In this document: positions 9,036 to 17,832 of the stretch, in pieces
How positions within the stretch are numbered: position 1 is the stretch's first letter
Layout: each line of letters begins with the position of its first letter
DNA from: Neobacillus piezotolerans
Lineage (GTDB): Bacteria; Bacillota; Bacilli; Bacillales; Cytobacillaceae
Reading direction: 5' to 3'
Assembly: GCF_003362805.1 (NCBI RefSeq)
Contig: NZ_QNQT01000006.1
Coordinates: 1 to 64,000 of the forward strand
DNA length: 64,000 nt
Made by a program: the position numbers and the translations under genes
The notes under the pieces: model-generated
Databases searched by the model: none
Told to the model about the DNA's origin: nothing
Seen by the model: the letters and a program-made list of their open reading frames with translations, nothing else

Positions 9036-10783
9036 GCCATCAGAGTGCATTGACAGCTTATATCGCCGCTTTTGTGGCGGAGCTTGTCCATACTGGAATT
9101 AAAGATGTTGTAGTTAGCCCGGGGTCCCGCTCCACGCCAATGGCAATGGTCATGGCCGAGCACCCGGGATTGAATTTGCATATTCACGTCGATGAGCGGT
9201 CCGCCGCTTTTTTTGCGCTGGGGATTGCGAAGGCGAGCGGAAGGCCCGCGGCACTTTTGTGCACATCCGGGACAGCCGCGGCCAATTATTTTCCGGCGGT
9301 TGTCGAGGCCCGTTATTCACGCGTGCCTCTTCTTGTGCTGACGGCGGACAGGCCTCATGAACTTAGGGATGTCGGAGCGCCGCAGGCAATCGATCAAATG
9401 GATTTGTACGGGAAGCATGTAAAGTGGTTTAGTGATATGGCGTTGCCTGACGAGTCTGCTGACATGCTTAGGTATGCGAGGATGGTGTGCGGTCGCGCGG
9501 CCGCTCTGGCAATCCAGGCACCGGCAGGCCCGGTCCACTTGAACTTCCCATTCCGCGAACCTTTAATCCCCCACCTTGAAAATGAGCAGCTTTTTGAACT
9601 CGCTGAAAGGGCAGAAGGATTTGTTTCGGTAACACAGGGAAAACGCTCTTTGGACCAGGAAGCGTTGAAGAGGATCGTCTCGGAACTGGGGGCGTATGAA
9701 AATGGCATCATTGTTTGCGGTGAGCTAGACAATGAAGCTTTTTCCTGCAAAGTTGAACAGCTTGCAGAGGCGCTTGGCTATCCGGTACTTGCCGATCCTC
9801 TTTCACAGTTAAGGAGCGAAGGCAATTCCGGAGATTGGGTTGTTGATGCGTACGACGCATTCCTTCGTTTTGAGCATGCGAAACAGTGGCTCAAACCTGA
9901 TGTCGTGATTCGTTTTGGGGCGATGCCCGTTTCAAAGGCACTGACGATTTTTCTAAAAGAAAACCGGGACGCTCGCCAATTTGTTGTAGATGGGGGAGGA
10001 GGTTGGCTTGATCCGCACGCCCTTTCCACAGAAATGGTTTATTGCGATGAAGCCCTGTTTTGCGAGGGGCTCCTTTCACTCATTGACAAGAAGCAGCCCA
10101 CTAATTATGCAGGCCAGTGGCTAAAGCTTAATTCTCTAGCAAAAGCAGCAATGGATGCCGAAATGGATAGGGACAAGATGAATGAAAGCCTTGTTTATCG
10201 GGAGCTTCCCGAATTGCTTCCTGAAGGAGCGTCGCTTTTTGTCGGTAACAGCATGCCGATTCGCGATTTGGACAGCTTTTTCTGGCTGAATGATAAAAAA
10301 ATCAACGTGATGGCAAACAGGGGAGCGAATGGGATTGATGGCGTTGTCTCCACCGCGCTCGGAGCGTCCCTGTATGGAGGGCCGATGTATCTGGTTGTTG
10401 GCGATCTGACCTTTTACCATGACATGAATGGCCTTTTGCCTGCCAAATTGTATAACATGGATTTGACGGTGATTGTCATCAACAACAATGGGGGCGGAAT
10501 CTTCTCATTCCTTCCCCAGGCAGGGCAAGCACGGAATTTTGAGCGCCTTTTCGGTACCCCGCTTGATTTGGATTATACTCATGTTGTTGAGATGTATGGC
10601 GGTACATTCACGCGCGTAGAAGATTGGATTTCCTACAGGGATGCGATTTTGTCGGCGAAAAGCAAGCGAGGCCTGAAGGTGATCGAGGTTGTGACCGATA
10701 GGGAAGAAAACGCCGCGGACCATAGAAGATTATGGGCAGCGGTTTCCCGGGAAATAAGCGGGCTTGGGGACGCAGTGGAATGA
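9032..10783 (+). CDS. menD: SEPHCHC synthase (2-succinyl-5-enolpyruvyl-6-hydroxy-3-cyclohexene-1-carboxylate synthase)
   Basis: A thiamine-diphosphate enzyme that adds a succinyl group from 2-oxoglutarate to isochorismate. At 583 aa it has the family length. Visible landmarks are VVSPGSRSTP near the N-terminus, HVDERSAAFFALG (the activating Glu), and the ThDP/Mg motif GDLTFYHDMNG with NNNGGGIFSF near residues 455-490. It overlaps menF and menH by ATGA junctions. Confidence 0.96.
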   Translation: MSHQSALTAYIAAFVAELVHTGIKDVVVSPGSRSTPMAMVMAEHPGLNLHIHVDERSAAFFALGIAKASGRPAALLCTSGTAAANYFPAVVEARYSRVPLLVLTADRPHELRDVGAPQAIDQMDLYGKHVKWFSDMALPDESADMLRYARMVCGRAAALAIQAPAGPVHLNFPFREPLIPHLENEQLFELAERAEGFVSVTQGKRSLDQEALKRIVSELGAYENGIIVCGELDNEAFSCKVEQLAEALGYPVLADPLSQLRSEGNSGDWVVDAYDAFLRFEHAKQWLKPDVVIRFGAMPVSKALTIFLKENRDARQFVVDGGGGWLDPHALSTEMVYCDEALFCEGLLSLIDKKQPTNYAGQWLKLNSLAKAAMDAEMDRDKMNESLVYRELPELLPEGASLFVGNSMPIRDLDSFFWLNDKKINVMANRGANGIDGVVSTALGASLYGGPMYLVVGDLTFYHDMNGLLPAKLYNMDLTVIVINNNGGGIFSFLPQAGQARNFERLFGTPLDLDYTHVVEMYGGTFTRVEDWISYRDAILSAKSKRGLKVIEVVTDREENAADHRRLWAAVSREISGLGDAVE

Positions 10784-11589
10784 AGATAAAGATTGAAGGG
10801 GCCGACTTCCATGTTGAAATGTGCGGGAATGGCACGCCGCTCTTGCTCCTGCACGGCTTTACCGGAAGCAGCGGGACATGGATGCCTTTTTGTGAATCAC
10901 TGGGCCGCCATTCCTACATGATTTGCCCGGACCTGCCTGGACACGGAAAAACAGTTGTGGAGGGCGGAATCGGTTATTTCAGCATCGATTCGGCGGCCCG
11001 CGCCTTGAAGGAAATCCTTGACGGGCTTGGATTTGAAAAAGTGGATGTGCTTGGCTACTCCATGGGGGGGCGCCTTGCCCTTGCTTTTGCGCTAACGTAT
11101 CCAGACCTGGTAGGCAAGCTGGTTCTTGAGAGCGCCTCACCGGGGCTTGAAAGTGAAGAGGAACGGCAAGGCAGGCGCATGAAAGACCATGAACTTGCCA
11201 ATTTTATAAAAGAGCGCGGGATTGGGCCTTTTGTCGATTATTGGGAAAACATCCCGCTTTTCAAATCCCTCCAGTTGATGCCGGATACCGTTAAGCAAGC
11301 TGTCCGGAAGCAGCGTTTGGAAAACTCCCCCGATGGGCTCGCCAATTCCCTCATCGGAATGGGTACGGGGGCCCAGCCGTCCTACTGGGAAAGGCTGCCG
11401 GAACTTGAAGCAGAGGTGCTTCTTCTTGCTGGCGGACTCGACCAAAAGTTTTGCGGGATTGCGGAGAGGATGTCCGAACGCATGAAATCGGGAAAGGCTT
11501 TAATCGTGGAAGCTGCAGGACATGCAATTCATGTGGAGAATCCGGAAAAGTTTGGTACAATAGTTAGTGGGTTTTTGACACATACATAA
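10780..11589 (+). CDS. menH: SHCHC synthase (alpha/beta hydrolase, MenH)
   Basis: It eliminates pyruvate from SEPHCHC to give SHCHC. The 269-aa alpha/beta-hydrolase shows [13 protein letters not shown] (oxyanion region), nucleophile elbow GYSMGG, an acid residue in GGLDQKF and the catalytic His in [11 protein letters not shown]. The ATG at 10780 overlaps the menD stop (ATGA); in-frame upstream codons lie inside menD. menB follows after 13 bp. Confidence 0.93.
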   Translation: MKIKIEGADFHVEMCGNGTPLLLLHGFTGSSGTWMPFCESLGRHSYMICPDLPGHGKTVVEGGIGYFSIDSAARALKEILDGLGFEKVDVLGYSMGGRLALAFALTYPDLVGKLVLESASPGLESEEERQGRRMKDHELANFIKERGIGPFVDYWENIPLFKSLQLMPDTVKQAVRKQRLENSPDGLANSLIGMGTGAQPSYWERLPELEAEVLLLAGGLDQKFCGIAERMSERMKSGKALIVEAAGHAIHVENPEKFGTIVSGFLTHT

Positions 11590-11602
11590 GGGAGGTTTTA
11601 TT

Positions 11603-12421
11603 TTGACTGTAGAATGGGTTGCGGAACGTAAATACGATGAAATTCTATATGAAACTTATAATGGCATTGCCAAAATCACCATTAACCGTCCGGAAGTGCA
11701 CAATGCATTTACGCCGAAAACGGTTATGGAAATGATCGATGCTTTTGCTTATGCAAGGGATGATTCAAATGTCGGGGTGATCATCCTGACAGGTGCCGGA
11801 GATAAGGCATTCTGTTCGGGCGGTGACCAAAAGGTACGCGGCCATGGCGGCTATGTTGGCGATGACCAAATTCCGCGCCTGAACGTCCTTGACCTTCAGC
11901 GGTTGATCCGCGTTATTCCAAAACCAGTTATCGCAATGGTTAAAGGCTATTCAATCGGCGGCGGCAATGTGCTCCAAGTCGTTTGCGACCTGACAATTGC
12001 GGCGGACAACGCTATTTTTGGACAGACAGGCCCGAAGGTAGGCAGCTTTGACGCTGGCTATGGTTCCGGTTATCTTGCGAGGATTGTCGGACATAAGAAA
12101 GCACGCGAAATTTGGTACCTGTGCCGCCAGTACAATGCACAGGAAGCACTTGATATGGGACTTGTAAACACTGTTGTTCCTCTCGAGCAGGTGGAAGAAG
12201 AAACGATCAAATGGTGCGAAGAAATCCTTGAGAAGAGCCCTACGGCAATCCGCTTCCTGAAAGCAGCCATGAACGCGGACACGGACGGGCTTGCAGGCCT
12301 ACAGCAATTCGCTGGGGATGCAACGCTTCTTTATTACACAACCGACGAAGCGAAAGAAGGCCGCGATTCCTTTAAAGAGAAGCGCAAGCCGGACTTCGGC
12401 CAGTTCCCGAGGTTCCCATAA
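11603..12421 (+). CDS. menB: 1,4-dihydroxy-2-naphthoyl-CoA synthase
   Basis: A crotonase-fold enzyme that closes the second ring of the naphthoquinone. The 272-aa protein has [17 protein letters not shown] (CoA/oxyanion region), the [10 protein letters not shown] segment and [18 protein letters not shown], all diagnostic of MenB. The start is TTG, 7 nt after GGGAGG. It is followed by a terminator-like hairpin before menE, so menE and menC may be transcribed at a lower level. Confidence 0.97.
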   Translation: MTVEWVAERKYDEILYETYNGIAKITINRPEVHNAFTPKTVMEMIDAFAYARDDSNVGVIILTGAGDKAFCSGGDQKVRGHGGYVGDDQIPRLNVLDLQRLIRVIPKPVIAMVKGYSIGGGNVLQVVCDLTIAADNAIFGQTGPKVGSFDAGYGSGYLARIVGHKKAREIWYLCRQYNAQEALDMGLVNTVVPLEQVEEETIKWCEEILEKSPTAIRFLKAAMNADTDGLAGLQQFAGDATLLYYTTDEAKEGRDSFKEKRKPDFGQFPRFP

Positions 12422-12470
12422 ACCGGAAACATGCGGGGCCTAACATTTTAAAGTAAATGAACACAATCTG

Positions 12471-12500
12471 CAGCTTGATGGGAATCCCATCAGGCTGTTT
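12471..12500 (+). terminator. Terminator-like hairpin between menB and menE
   Basis: A 13-bp stem (CAGCTTGATGGGA with TCCCATCAGGCTG, one G-U) with a 1-nt gap at its apex is followed by TTTTAC. The short T-run suggests partial termination or RNA processing rather than a full stop. No separate menE promoter was evident. Confidence 0.7.
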
Positions 12501-12519
12501 TACTATAGAAGGTGAAATC

Positions 12520-14010
12520 ATGGCGCAAACAATGCCGAATTTTTTGCAAAAGCGGGCTTTCCTGACACCCGATAGGCCAGCTATTAGCTATCTCGATGAG
12601 CAGCTTACCTTTAAACAGCTTTACGAAAGAAGCTATAAGACTGCTGAAGGACTGGCGGCAATCGGGGTGAAGAAGGGCAGTTTTACAGGGGTACTGGTCA
12701 AGAACAGCCTGAATTCTGCTATTTTCCTCTATGCCCTGCAGCTCCTGGGAGCCACAGCTGTCATGCTGAACAACCGTTTATCCGAGGCAGAGCTTTCCTA
12801 TCAGCTGAATGATGCAAATGCGGATTTTCTCATTTATGAAGCTTCGTTTGAGGATCTTGCTGCTGATGCTGCTTCACCTATTCCAAACATAAAAACATTT
12901 CCGTTGGAAGAACTGGATTCCGTCGAGGGAGCTGAATGTGCAATTGAAGAAGAAGTATCCCTCGACGCAATCTGTACTGTCATGTATACCTCGGGGACGA
13001 CTGGAAATCCGAAAGGCGTTTTGCAAACATATGGAAACCACTTTTGGAGCGCGGCTGGATCAGCCTTGAACCTTGGACTGTCGCTGGACGACACTTGGCT
13101 ATGCTCAGTTCCGGTTTTTCATATTAGCGGCTATTCAATTTTAATGAGAAGCGCCATTTATGGGATGCACATCGTCTTGCACAGCCATTTCGATGCGAAA
13201 AAATCCATTGAAGATATTGTGGAGAAAAAAGTCACAATCATGTCGGTAGTCGGGACAACATTGGCGAGAATTGTGGATGAGCTCGGGGAAGGAAGGCTCC
13301 CTGAAACCTTCCGCTGCATGCTATTGGGAGGGGGGCCAGCCCCACTGCCGCTATTGGAAGCATGCCAAAGCCGGAATATTCCTGTTTACCAAACATACGG
13401 AATGACCGAAACCGCTTCGCAATCCGTTACCCTTTCGCCGGAATACAGCCTGGCTAAATTGGGGTCCGCGGGTAAACCGCTATTCCCGGTTTCCTTGAAG
13501 ATTCAACTGCCCAATGGAAAAGAGGCAGCCAACGGAGAAGAGGGAGAAATTCTGCTGAAGGGAGCGAATGTAACGCAAGGCTATCTGAACAAGCCAAAGG
13601 AAACCGCTGAAAAAATTATCGATGGCTGGCTGCATACAGGGGACATCGGACGCCTCGACGAAGAAGGATTCCTTTATGTGCTTGACCGGCGCACCGATCT
13701 TATCATCTCCGGAGGGGAAAATATCTACCCGGCTGAAATCGAAAGCGTCCTCCTATCCCATCCCGAAGTCAAGGACGCCGGGGTAGCGGGAGTGCCTGAC
13801 AGCAAATGGGGCCAGGCACCGGCCGCTTTTATCGTTCCAAGAGAGGAACACGCGCCATCCATAGAGGCTCTCCGCCAGTTTTGCCTTGAACGGCTAGCAA
13901 AGTATAAAGTGCCAAGGGATTTTTACTTAGCTACTGAACTCCCGCGGAATGCATCAAACAAACTTTTGCGCAGGAAACTTCCTGATTTGATTGGAGAGCG
14001 GGGACAATGA
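12520..14010 (+). CDS. menE: O-succinylbenzoate--CoA ligase
   Basis: An adenylate-forming enzyme that activates OSB as its CoA thioester. The 496-aa protein has the P-loop YTSGTTGNPKG, the TYGMTETAS motif, and HTGDIGRLDEEG with LDRRTDLIISGGENIYP linking to the mobile C-terminal domain. The ATG at 12520 (MAQTMPNFL) is preceded by AAGGTGA; the in-frame ATG at 12457 would put the intergenic hairpin inside the gene. It overlaps menC by ATGA. Gene order B-E-C, with menC downstream, matches B. subtilis. Confidence 0.95.
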   Translation: MAQTMPNFLQKRAFLTPDRPAISYLDEQLTFKQLYERSYKTAEGLAAIGVKKGSFTGVLVKNSLNSAIFLYALQLLGATAVMLNNRLSEAELSYQLNDANADFLIYEASFEDLAADAASPIPNIKTFPLEELDSVEGAECAIEEEVSLDAICTVMYTSGTTGNPKGVLQTYGNHFWSAAGSALNLGLSLDDTWLCSVPVFHISGYSILMRSAIYGMHIVLHSHFDAKKSIEDIVEKKVTIMSVVGTTLARIVDELGEGRLPETFRCMLLGGGPAPLPLLEACQSRNIPVYQTYGMTETASQSVTLSPEYSLAKLGSAGKPLFPVSLKIQLPNGKEAANGEEGEILLKGANVTQGYLNKPKETAEKIIDGWLHTGDIGRLDEEGFLYVLDRRTDLIISGGENIYPAEIESVLLSHPEVKDAGVAGVPDSKWGQAPAAFIVPREEHAPSIEALRQFCLERLAKYKVPRDFYLATELPRNASNKLLRRKLPDLIGERGQ

Positions 14011-15113
14011 ACCTAACCGCAATAAATGCGAATATTATTTCTATGCCTTTAAAGCAGCCATTCCACACGCACCTTGGGACAGTGTACGAAAGAGAGAGCA
14101 TCATTGTGGAAGCGGTTGATAAGGATGGAATAAACGGCTTCGGGGAAGGAGTCGCCTTCTCGTCCCCTTGGTATACGGAGGAAACTGTCGGCACAAGCTG
14201 GCATGTTATGGAGGAATTTCTGATTCCCCTTTTAAAAAAGAATCCGATTTCCCATCCTAAGGATGCATCAATTTTGTTTGGAAGCATCCGCCGGAACCAT
14301 ATGGCCAAATCGGCAATTGAATTGGCGCTCTGGGACTTGTACGCGAAACAAAAACAGGTTTCGCTTTCAAGGCTTATCGGCGGTGAGGCGGACAAGATTC
14401 CATCGGGAGTCGTCGTTGCGTCAAAAGATGAAGCAGAGGCACTCGAGCAAACAGCGATGTATGTGGAGGAAGGCTATCAGCGGATCAAGGTAAAAATAAG
14501 CCCCGCCAATGATTATCGGCTCCTTTCAAGGATACGCAACGCTTTTCCAGACTTGCCGATTATGGCAGATGCCAATTCTGCCTATACACTGAATGATGTA
14601 GACAGGCTGAAATCGCTCGATGAGCTCGGCCTGCTAATGATCGAGCAGCCGCTTGCCCATAATGATTTCCTCGAGCATGCAAAGCTTCAGTCAAAACTTA
14701 CAACTGCGATTTGCCTGGATGAAAGCATCAACTCGTATGAAGATGCCGTGTTGGCTGCGGAGCTCGGGAGCTGCCGCATTATTTCCATTAAAGCAGGAAA
14801 GGTTGGCGGGCTTACGAAAGCAATCCGGATCCATGATTTTTGCAGGGATAGAGGAATCCCGGTGTGGTGCGGGGGCATGATTGAATTTGGGGTGTCGCGG
14901 GCGCATAATATCGCACTTGCCTCGCTGCCAGGGTTTACAATTCCAGGCGATATTTCATCGTCCTCCCGTTTTTGGGAGGAGGACATCATTACGCCAGAAG
15001 TTTCGGTGGAGAACGGCTGGGTCACCGTTCCTAAAAGTCCCGGAATCGGATTTGAAGTAAATTGGCGCCGCCTTGAGCAAACGACACTCAGCAGCATGGC
15101 CTTCCATTTTTGA
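14007..15113 (+). CDS. menC: o-succinylbenzoate synthase
   Basis: An enolase-superfamily dehydratase converting SHCHC to OSB. The 368-aa protein has the catalytic KVKIS lysine motif, metal ligands in DANSAYT, IEQP and DESI, and the second lysine in SIKAGKVGG. This is the NSAR/OSBS type common in Bacillaceae, so N-succinylamino-acid racemase side activity is possible. Translationally coupled to menE; last gene of the men operon. Confidence 0.94.
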   Translation: MNLTAINANIISMPLKQPFHTHLGTVYERESIIVEAVDKDGINGFGEGVAFSSPWYTEETVGTSWHVMEEFLIPLLKKNPISHPKDASILFGSIRRNHMAKSAIELALWDLYAKQKQVSLSRLIGGEADKIPSGVVVASKDEAEALEQTAMYVEEGYQRIKVKISPANDYRLLSRIRNAFPDLPIMADANSAYTLNDVDRLKSLDELGLLMIEQPLAHNDFLEHAKLQSKLTTAICLDESINSYEDAVLAAELGSCRIISIKAGKVGGLTKAIRIHDFCRDRGIPVWCGGMIEFGVSRAHNIALASLPGFTIPGDISSSSRFWEEDIITPEVSVENGWVTVPKSPGIGFEVNWRRLEQTTLSSMAFHF

Positions 15114-15215
15114 TTTTCACAATAACGATTCTGAAAATTGCAAACGTAAAAGTTGCGGATTTTTTTGCTGCATCATATAATAAAGGAACTTATTGCTAAA
15201 GGAGGTGGGATTGAG

Positions 15216-15329
15216 ATGGAACGTTCTGTAGGATTGCAAGGCGGATTTTTAGGATTTATTTATATTTGCCGTGCAATTTTTCATGAAATTGCTTTTGACG
15301 GGACAGGTGTGCCCTCATTTAGCAATTGA
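15216..15329 (+). CDS. Small hypothetical protein, 37 aa
   Basis: The ORF starts MERSVGLQGGFLGFIY and ends GVPSFSN. It is preceded by an excellent ribosome site (AAAGGAGG, 8 nt before ATG) and followed by a weak terminator hairpin, so it looks like a translated small gene. The middle is hydrophobic but short for a membrane span. I do not recognise it. A degenerate remnant is the main alternative. Confidence 0.5.
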   Translation: MERSVGLQGGFLGFIYICRAIFHEIAFDGTGVPSFSN

Positions 15330-15386
15330 ATATGAAACAGAACGGTAAGAGGTCTCAATTCCAGTTCGATATAATCGGCGGCAAAT

Positions 15387-15409
15387 GAGAGCGGAATGCT
15401 CTTTTTTTG
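15387..15409 (+). terminator. Short intrinsic terminator after the 37-aa ORF
   Basis: AGAGC, 5-nt loop, GCTCT, then seven T. Confidence 0.65.
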
Positions 15410-15432
15410 GTGTCAAAAAATCCACGATTTAA

Positions 15433-15460
15433 TTGCCAGGCAAAACCCCCATAATAAAAT
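15433..15460 (+). promoter_or_regulatory. Putative promoter of the ABC-F leader
   Basis: TTGCCA, a 16-bp spacer and TAAAAT lie about 135 bp before the ABC-F start and upstream of the attenuator, in the position needed to transcribe a leader RNA. Confidence 0.5.
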
Positions 15461-15500
15461 TGGTTAAAACCAAACTGTGGGAAGGAAACTGGTATTATTA

Positions 15501-15533
15501 ATGGGTTTATCTATCGATAGCCATGGAGGATGA
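15501..15533 (+). CDS. Candidate 10-aa leader peptide (MGLSIDSHGG)
   Basis: ATG to TGA inside the leader. It starts before the terminator hairpin and its last codons and stop overlap the 5' arm. A GGAAGG site lies about 15 nt upstream, longer than ideal. The layout fits ribosome-stalling control known for ARE ABC-F genes, but the peptide is too short to prove by sequence. Confidence 0.4.
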   Translation: MGLSIDSHGG

Positions 15534-15553
15534 TCCCCTTCATGGCTTTTTTT
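15519..15553 (+). terminator. Attenuator-type terminator upstream of the ABC-F gene
   Basis: AGCCATGGAGG pairs with CCTTCATGGCT (one G-U) and is followed by seven T, 43 bp before the ABC-F start. It is in the same transcript direction and lies after a plausible promoter. Confidence 0.8.
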
Positions 15554-15595
15554 ATTGCCTCTTGCCACAACCTTATGTTTGAAAGGAAGAGGAAT

Positions 15596-17491
15596 ATGAT
15601 TATATGCAGCGTACAACAGATTTCAAAAATGTTTGGCGGAAATAGTATTTTTGAAAATTTATCTTTTGAAATAAAGGAAAAAGACAGGATTGGCCTAGTC
15701 GGGAGGAATGGGTGCGGGAAGACAACAATTTTCAAGCTTCTGGCAAACGAAGAGACAATCGATAAGGGACAGATCCATTTTAAAAAAGGGGCAAGGATTG
15801 GTTATTTGGCGCAGATTCCACGCTACCCTTTAGGAACAACCGGGCTGGATGTCCTTCAAACCGCTTTTTCGGATCTAATAAAAATAGCATCCCGGCTCAG
15901 GGAGCTTGAATCGAAAATGGCCGATGCTGCGGATGAAGGGATGCTTGCCAGCGATTTGGCTGAGTATGGCCGCCTGCAGGATGAATTTACCCTCTCCGGC
16001 GGCTATGAAATGGACGCCGATATTTCCAGAGTGGCAAAGGGGCTTGGGATTGAAGGGCTTCTTAAGGAGCCGTTTATGCAATTGAGCGGCGGCGAACAGA
16101 CGAAGATTTGCCTTGGCCTCGTCCTCCTACAAAAGCCAGACCTGCTGCTTTTGGATGAACCAACGAACCATCTTGATATCCTTGCTGTGGAGTGGCTTGA
16201 GGGCTATTTAGCGGAATATGGAGGCACCATTGTCTGCATCTCGCATGACCGGTATTTCCTTGATAACGTAGTTTCCAAAGTTTTTGATCTTGAGGACGGG
16301 GAACTTACGATTTATCACAAGAATTACACAGGTTTTGTAAAAGAAAAAGAGGAAAGGCTATTGCAGGAATTCCAGGCGTATCAAGAACAGCAAAAGAAAA
16401 TAAAGAAAATGAAAGAAGCGATTAAACGGCTAAGGGAATGGGCAAACCAGGCAAACCCTCCGAACGAAGGATTGCATAAACGGGCCAGGAATATGGAACG
16501 GGCACTCGAAAGAATGGAAAAAGTAAAGCGCCCTATACTTGAGCGAAAGCAAATGGACTTAGAGTTTGAAAAAACGGACAGAAGCGGGAAAGACGTGTTT
16601 TGCATGGAGGCTGTCTCAAAATCATTTGGAGGCAAAACGTTATTCGAAGAGGCCAGCTTGCTTGTCCAATACCTTGACCGGACAGCCATTGTCGGTCCGA
16701 ATGGCGCCGGAAAATCGACCATTATCAGGATGCTGCTGAACGAGGTCGAGGCGGAGAAGGGTAAGGTGAAGGTTGGGAGCAATGTGAAAATTGGCTATCT
16801 GTCACAGCATTTTTCGCCCGCGGAGCCGAATCGGAGGCTGATTGATGCTTTCAGGGATGAGGTCCATGTTGCTGAAGGGGAAGCGAGGCACATACTTGCG
16901 AAATTTTTATTTTATGGACCGGCTGTGTTTCGTTCAGTGGGCCAGCTGAGCGGCGGCGAAAAAATGCGGCTCCGCCTCGCTCAATTGATGCATCAGGACA
17001 TTAATTTCCTCGTGCTGGATGAGCCGACAAACCACCTCGACATCGACTCGAGGGAAGTATTGGAGGATGCCCTCGAAGACTTCAAAGGCACCATTCTTGC
17101 CGTGTCGCATGACCGGTACTTTCTAAATAAGCTTTTCAATAAGACATACTGGCTTTATAACAGAAAACTTTATTCTTTTGAAGGCGGCTATACATGGGCG
17201 AAAATGAAACTGGAAGAACTTAAAGGAAGGGAGGAGCCCCCGAAGGAAATGGTGCCTCCCAGACCGGTAAAGCCGACAGAGAGCAGGCCGGTGGCGCAAA
17301 ATAGCGAGAAACAAATAGAAGAAATAGAAGCGAGATTGGTGAAGGCGGAACGGGAGCTGTCAACCCTTGAATCTGAGTTGGAAACAGAAACGGAGCTTGA
17401 GAGGCTGCAGGAGCTGTTCATCTCAAAGGAAAGGCTGGAAAAAGACCGCGATTCCCTGTATGAACTGCTTGCCAAATTGATTGATGGGTAA
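15596..17491 (+). CDS. ABC-F family ATPase, probable ribosome-binding (antibiotic-protection type candidate)
   Basis: A 631-aa protein with two ABC domains and no membrane segments. Domain 1 has GRNGCGKTT (about 39-47), LSGGEQT and LLLLDEPTNHLD; domain 2 has GPNGAGKST, LSGGEKM and LVLDEPTNHLD. Between them is a charged helical linker (EEQQKKIKKMKEAIKRL-like), the interdomain arm that reaches toward the peptidyl-transferase centre in ABC-F factors. The C-terminal 70 residues form a coiled coil. The ATG at 15596 follows GGAAGAGG. The leader with hairpin and possible peptide resembles drug-inducible ARE ABC-F genes such as vmlR. A housekeeping ABC-F role is the alternative. Confidence 0.88.
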   Translation: MIICSVQQISKMFGGNSIFENLSFEIKEKDRIGLVGRNGCGKTTIFKLLANEETIDKGQIHFKKGARIGYLAQIPRYPLGTTGLDVLQTAFSDLIKIASRLRELESKMADAADEGMLASDLAEYGRLQDEFTLSGGYEMDADISRVAKGLGIEGLLKEPFMQLSGGEQTKICLGLVLLQKPDLLLLDEPTNHLDILAVEWLEGYLAEYGGTIVCISHDRYFLDNVVSKVFDLEDGELTIYHKNYTGFVKEKEERLLQEFQAYQEQQKKIKKMKEAIKRLREWANQANPPNEGLHKRARNMERALERMEKVKRPILERKQMDLEFEKTDRSGKDVFCMEAVSKSFGGKTLFEEASLLVQYLDRTAIVGPNGAGKSTIIRMLLNEVEAEKGKVKVGSNVKIGYLSQHFSPAEPNRRLIDAFRDEVHVAEGEARHILAKFLFYGPAVFRSVGQLSGGEKMRLRLAQLMHQDINFLVLDEPTNHLDIDSREVLEDALEDFKGTILAVSHDRYFLNKLFNKTYWLYNRKLYSFEGGYTWAKMKLEELKGREEPPKEMVPPRPVKPTESRPVAQNSEKQIEEIEARLVKAERELSTLESELETETELERLQELFISKERLEKDRDSLYELLAKLIDG

Positions 17492-17540
17492 AAACAGCGG
17501 AAAGCCGGGAACTCCACACAAGTAAAAGATTGTAAATACA

Positions 17541-17575
17541 AAAAAGGCCGGTCCCAAAAGGAACCGGCTTTTTTG
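17541..17575. terminator. Bidirectional terminator between ABC-F and DUF1540 genes
   Basis: GGCCGGTCCC and GGAACCGGCT form the stem around AAAA. A-run on the left and T-run on the right serve both convergent genes. Confidence 0.88.
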
Positions 17576-17586
17576 TTTCGATAAAT

Positions 17587-17745
17587 CTAATGGCCATGAG
17601 GCTCAAATGTTTTGCAATCGGTTTCCCGGCTCGTATCCGCTGTTTCTCCGGTATGGCTAACGACATAAATTTGCTCGGCGCCGCATTTATTTCCGTTTTC
17701 CCAAAACGAACAATTGTTTACTTCGCAAAGGACATCTTTTGCCAC
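17587..17745 (-). CDS. DUF1540 domain small cysteine protein
   Basis: 52 aa beginning at a GTG that lies 6 nt after AAGGAGTG; upstream in-frame codons lack a ribosome site. The pattern VLCEVNNCSFW, NKCGAE and a final CKTF gives four Cys in the spacing of DUF1540, a small probable metal-binding domain common in spore formers. Function unknown. It is downstream of cydB on the same strand, separated by 87 bp. Confidence 0.8.
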   Translation of the reverse strand: MAKDVLCEVNNCSFWENGNKCGAEQIYVVSHTGETADTSRETDCKTFEPHGH

Positions 17746-17832
17746 TCGTATCACTCCTTGGAATTGGGATACGATTATAGCTTCTGAAGCTTGGAAGGAA
17801 TTCATCCCTTCCAAAAAATGCGGGGTTTGACA

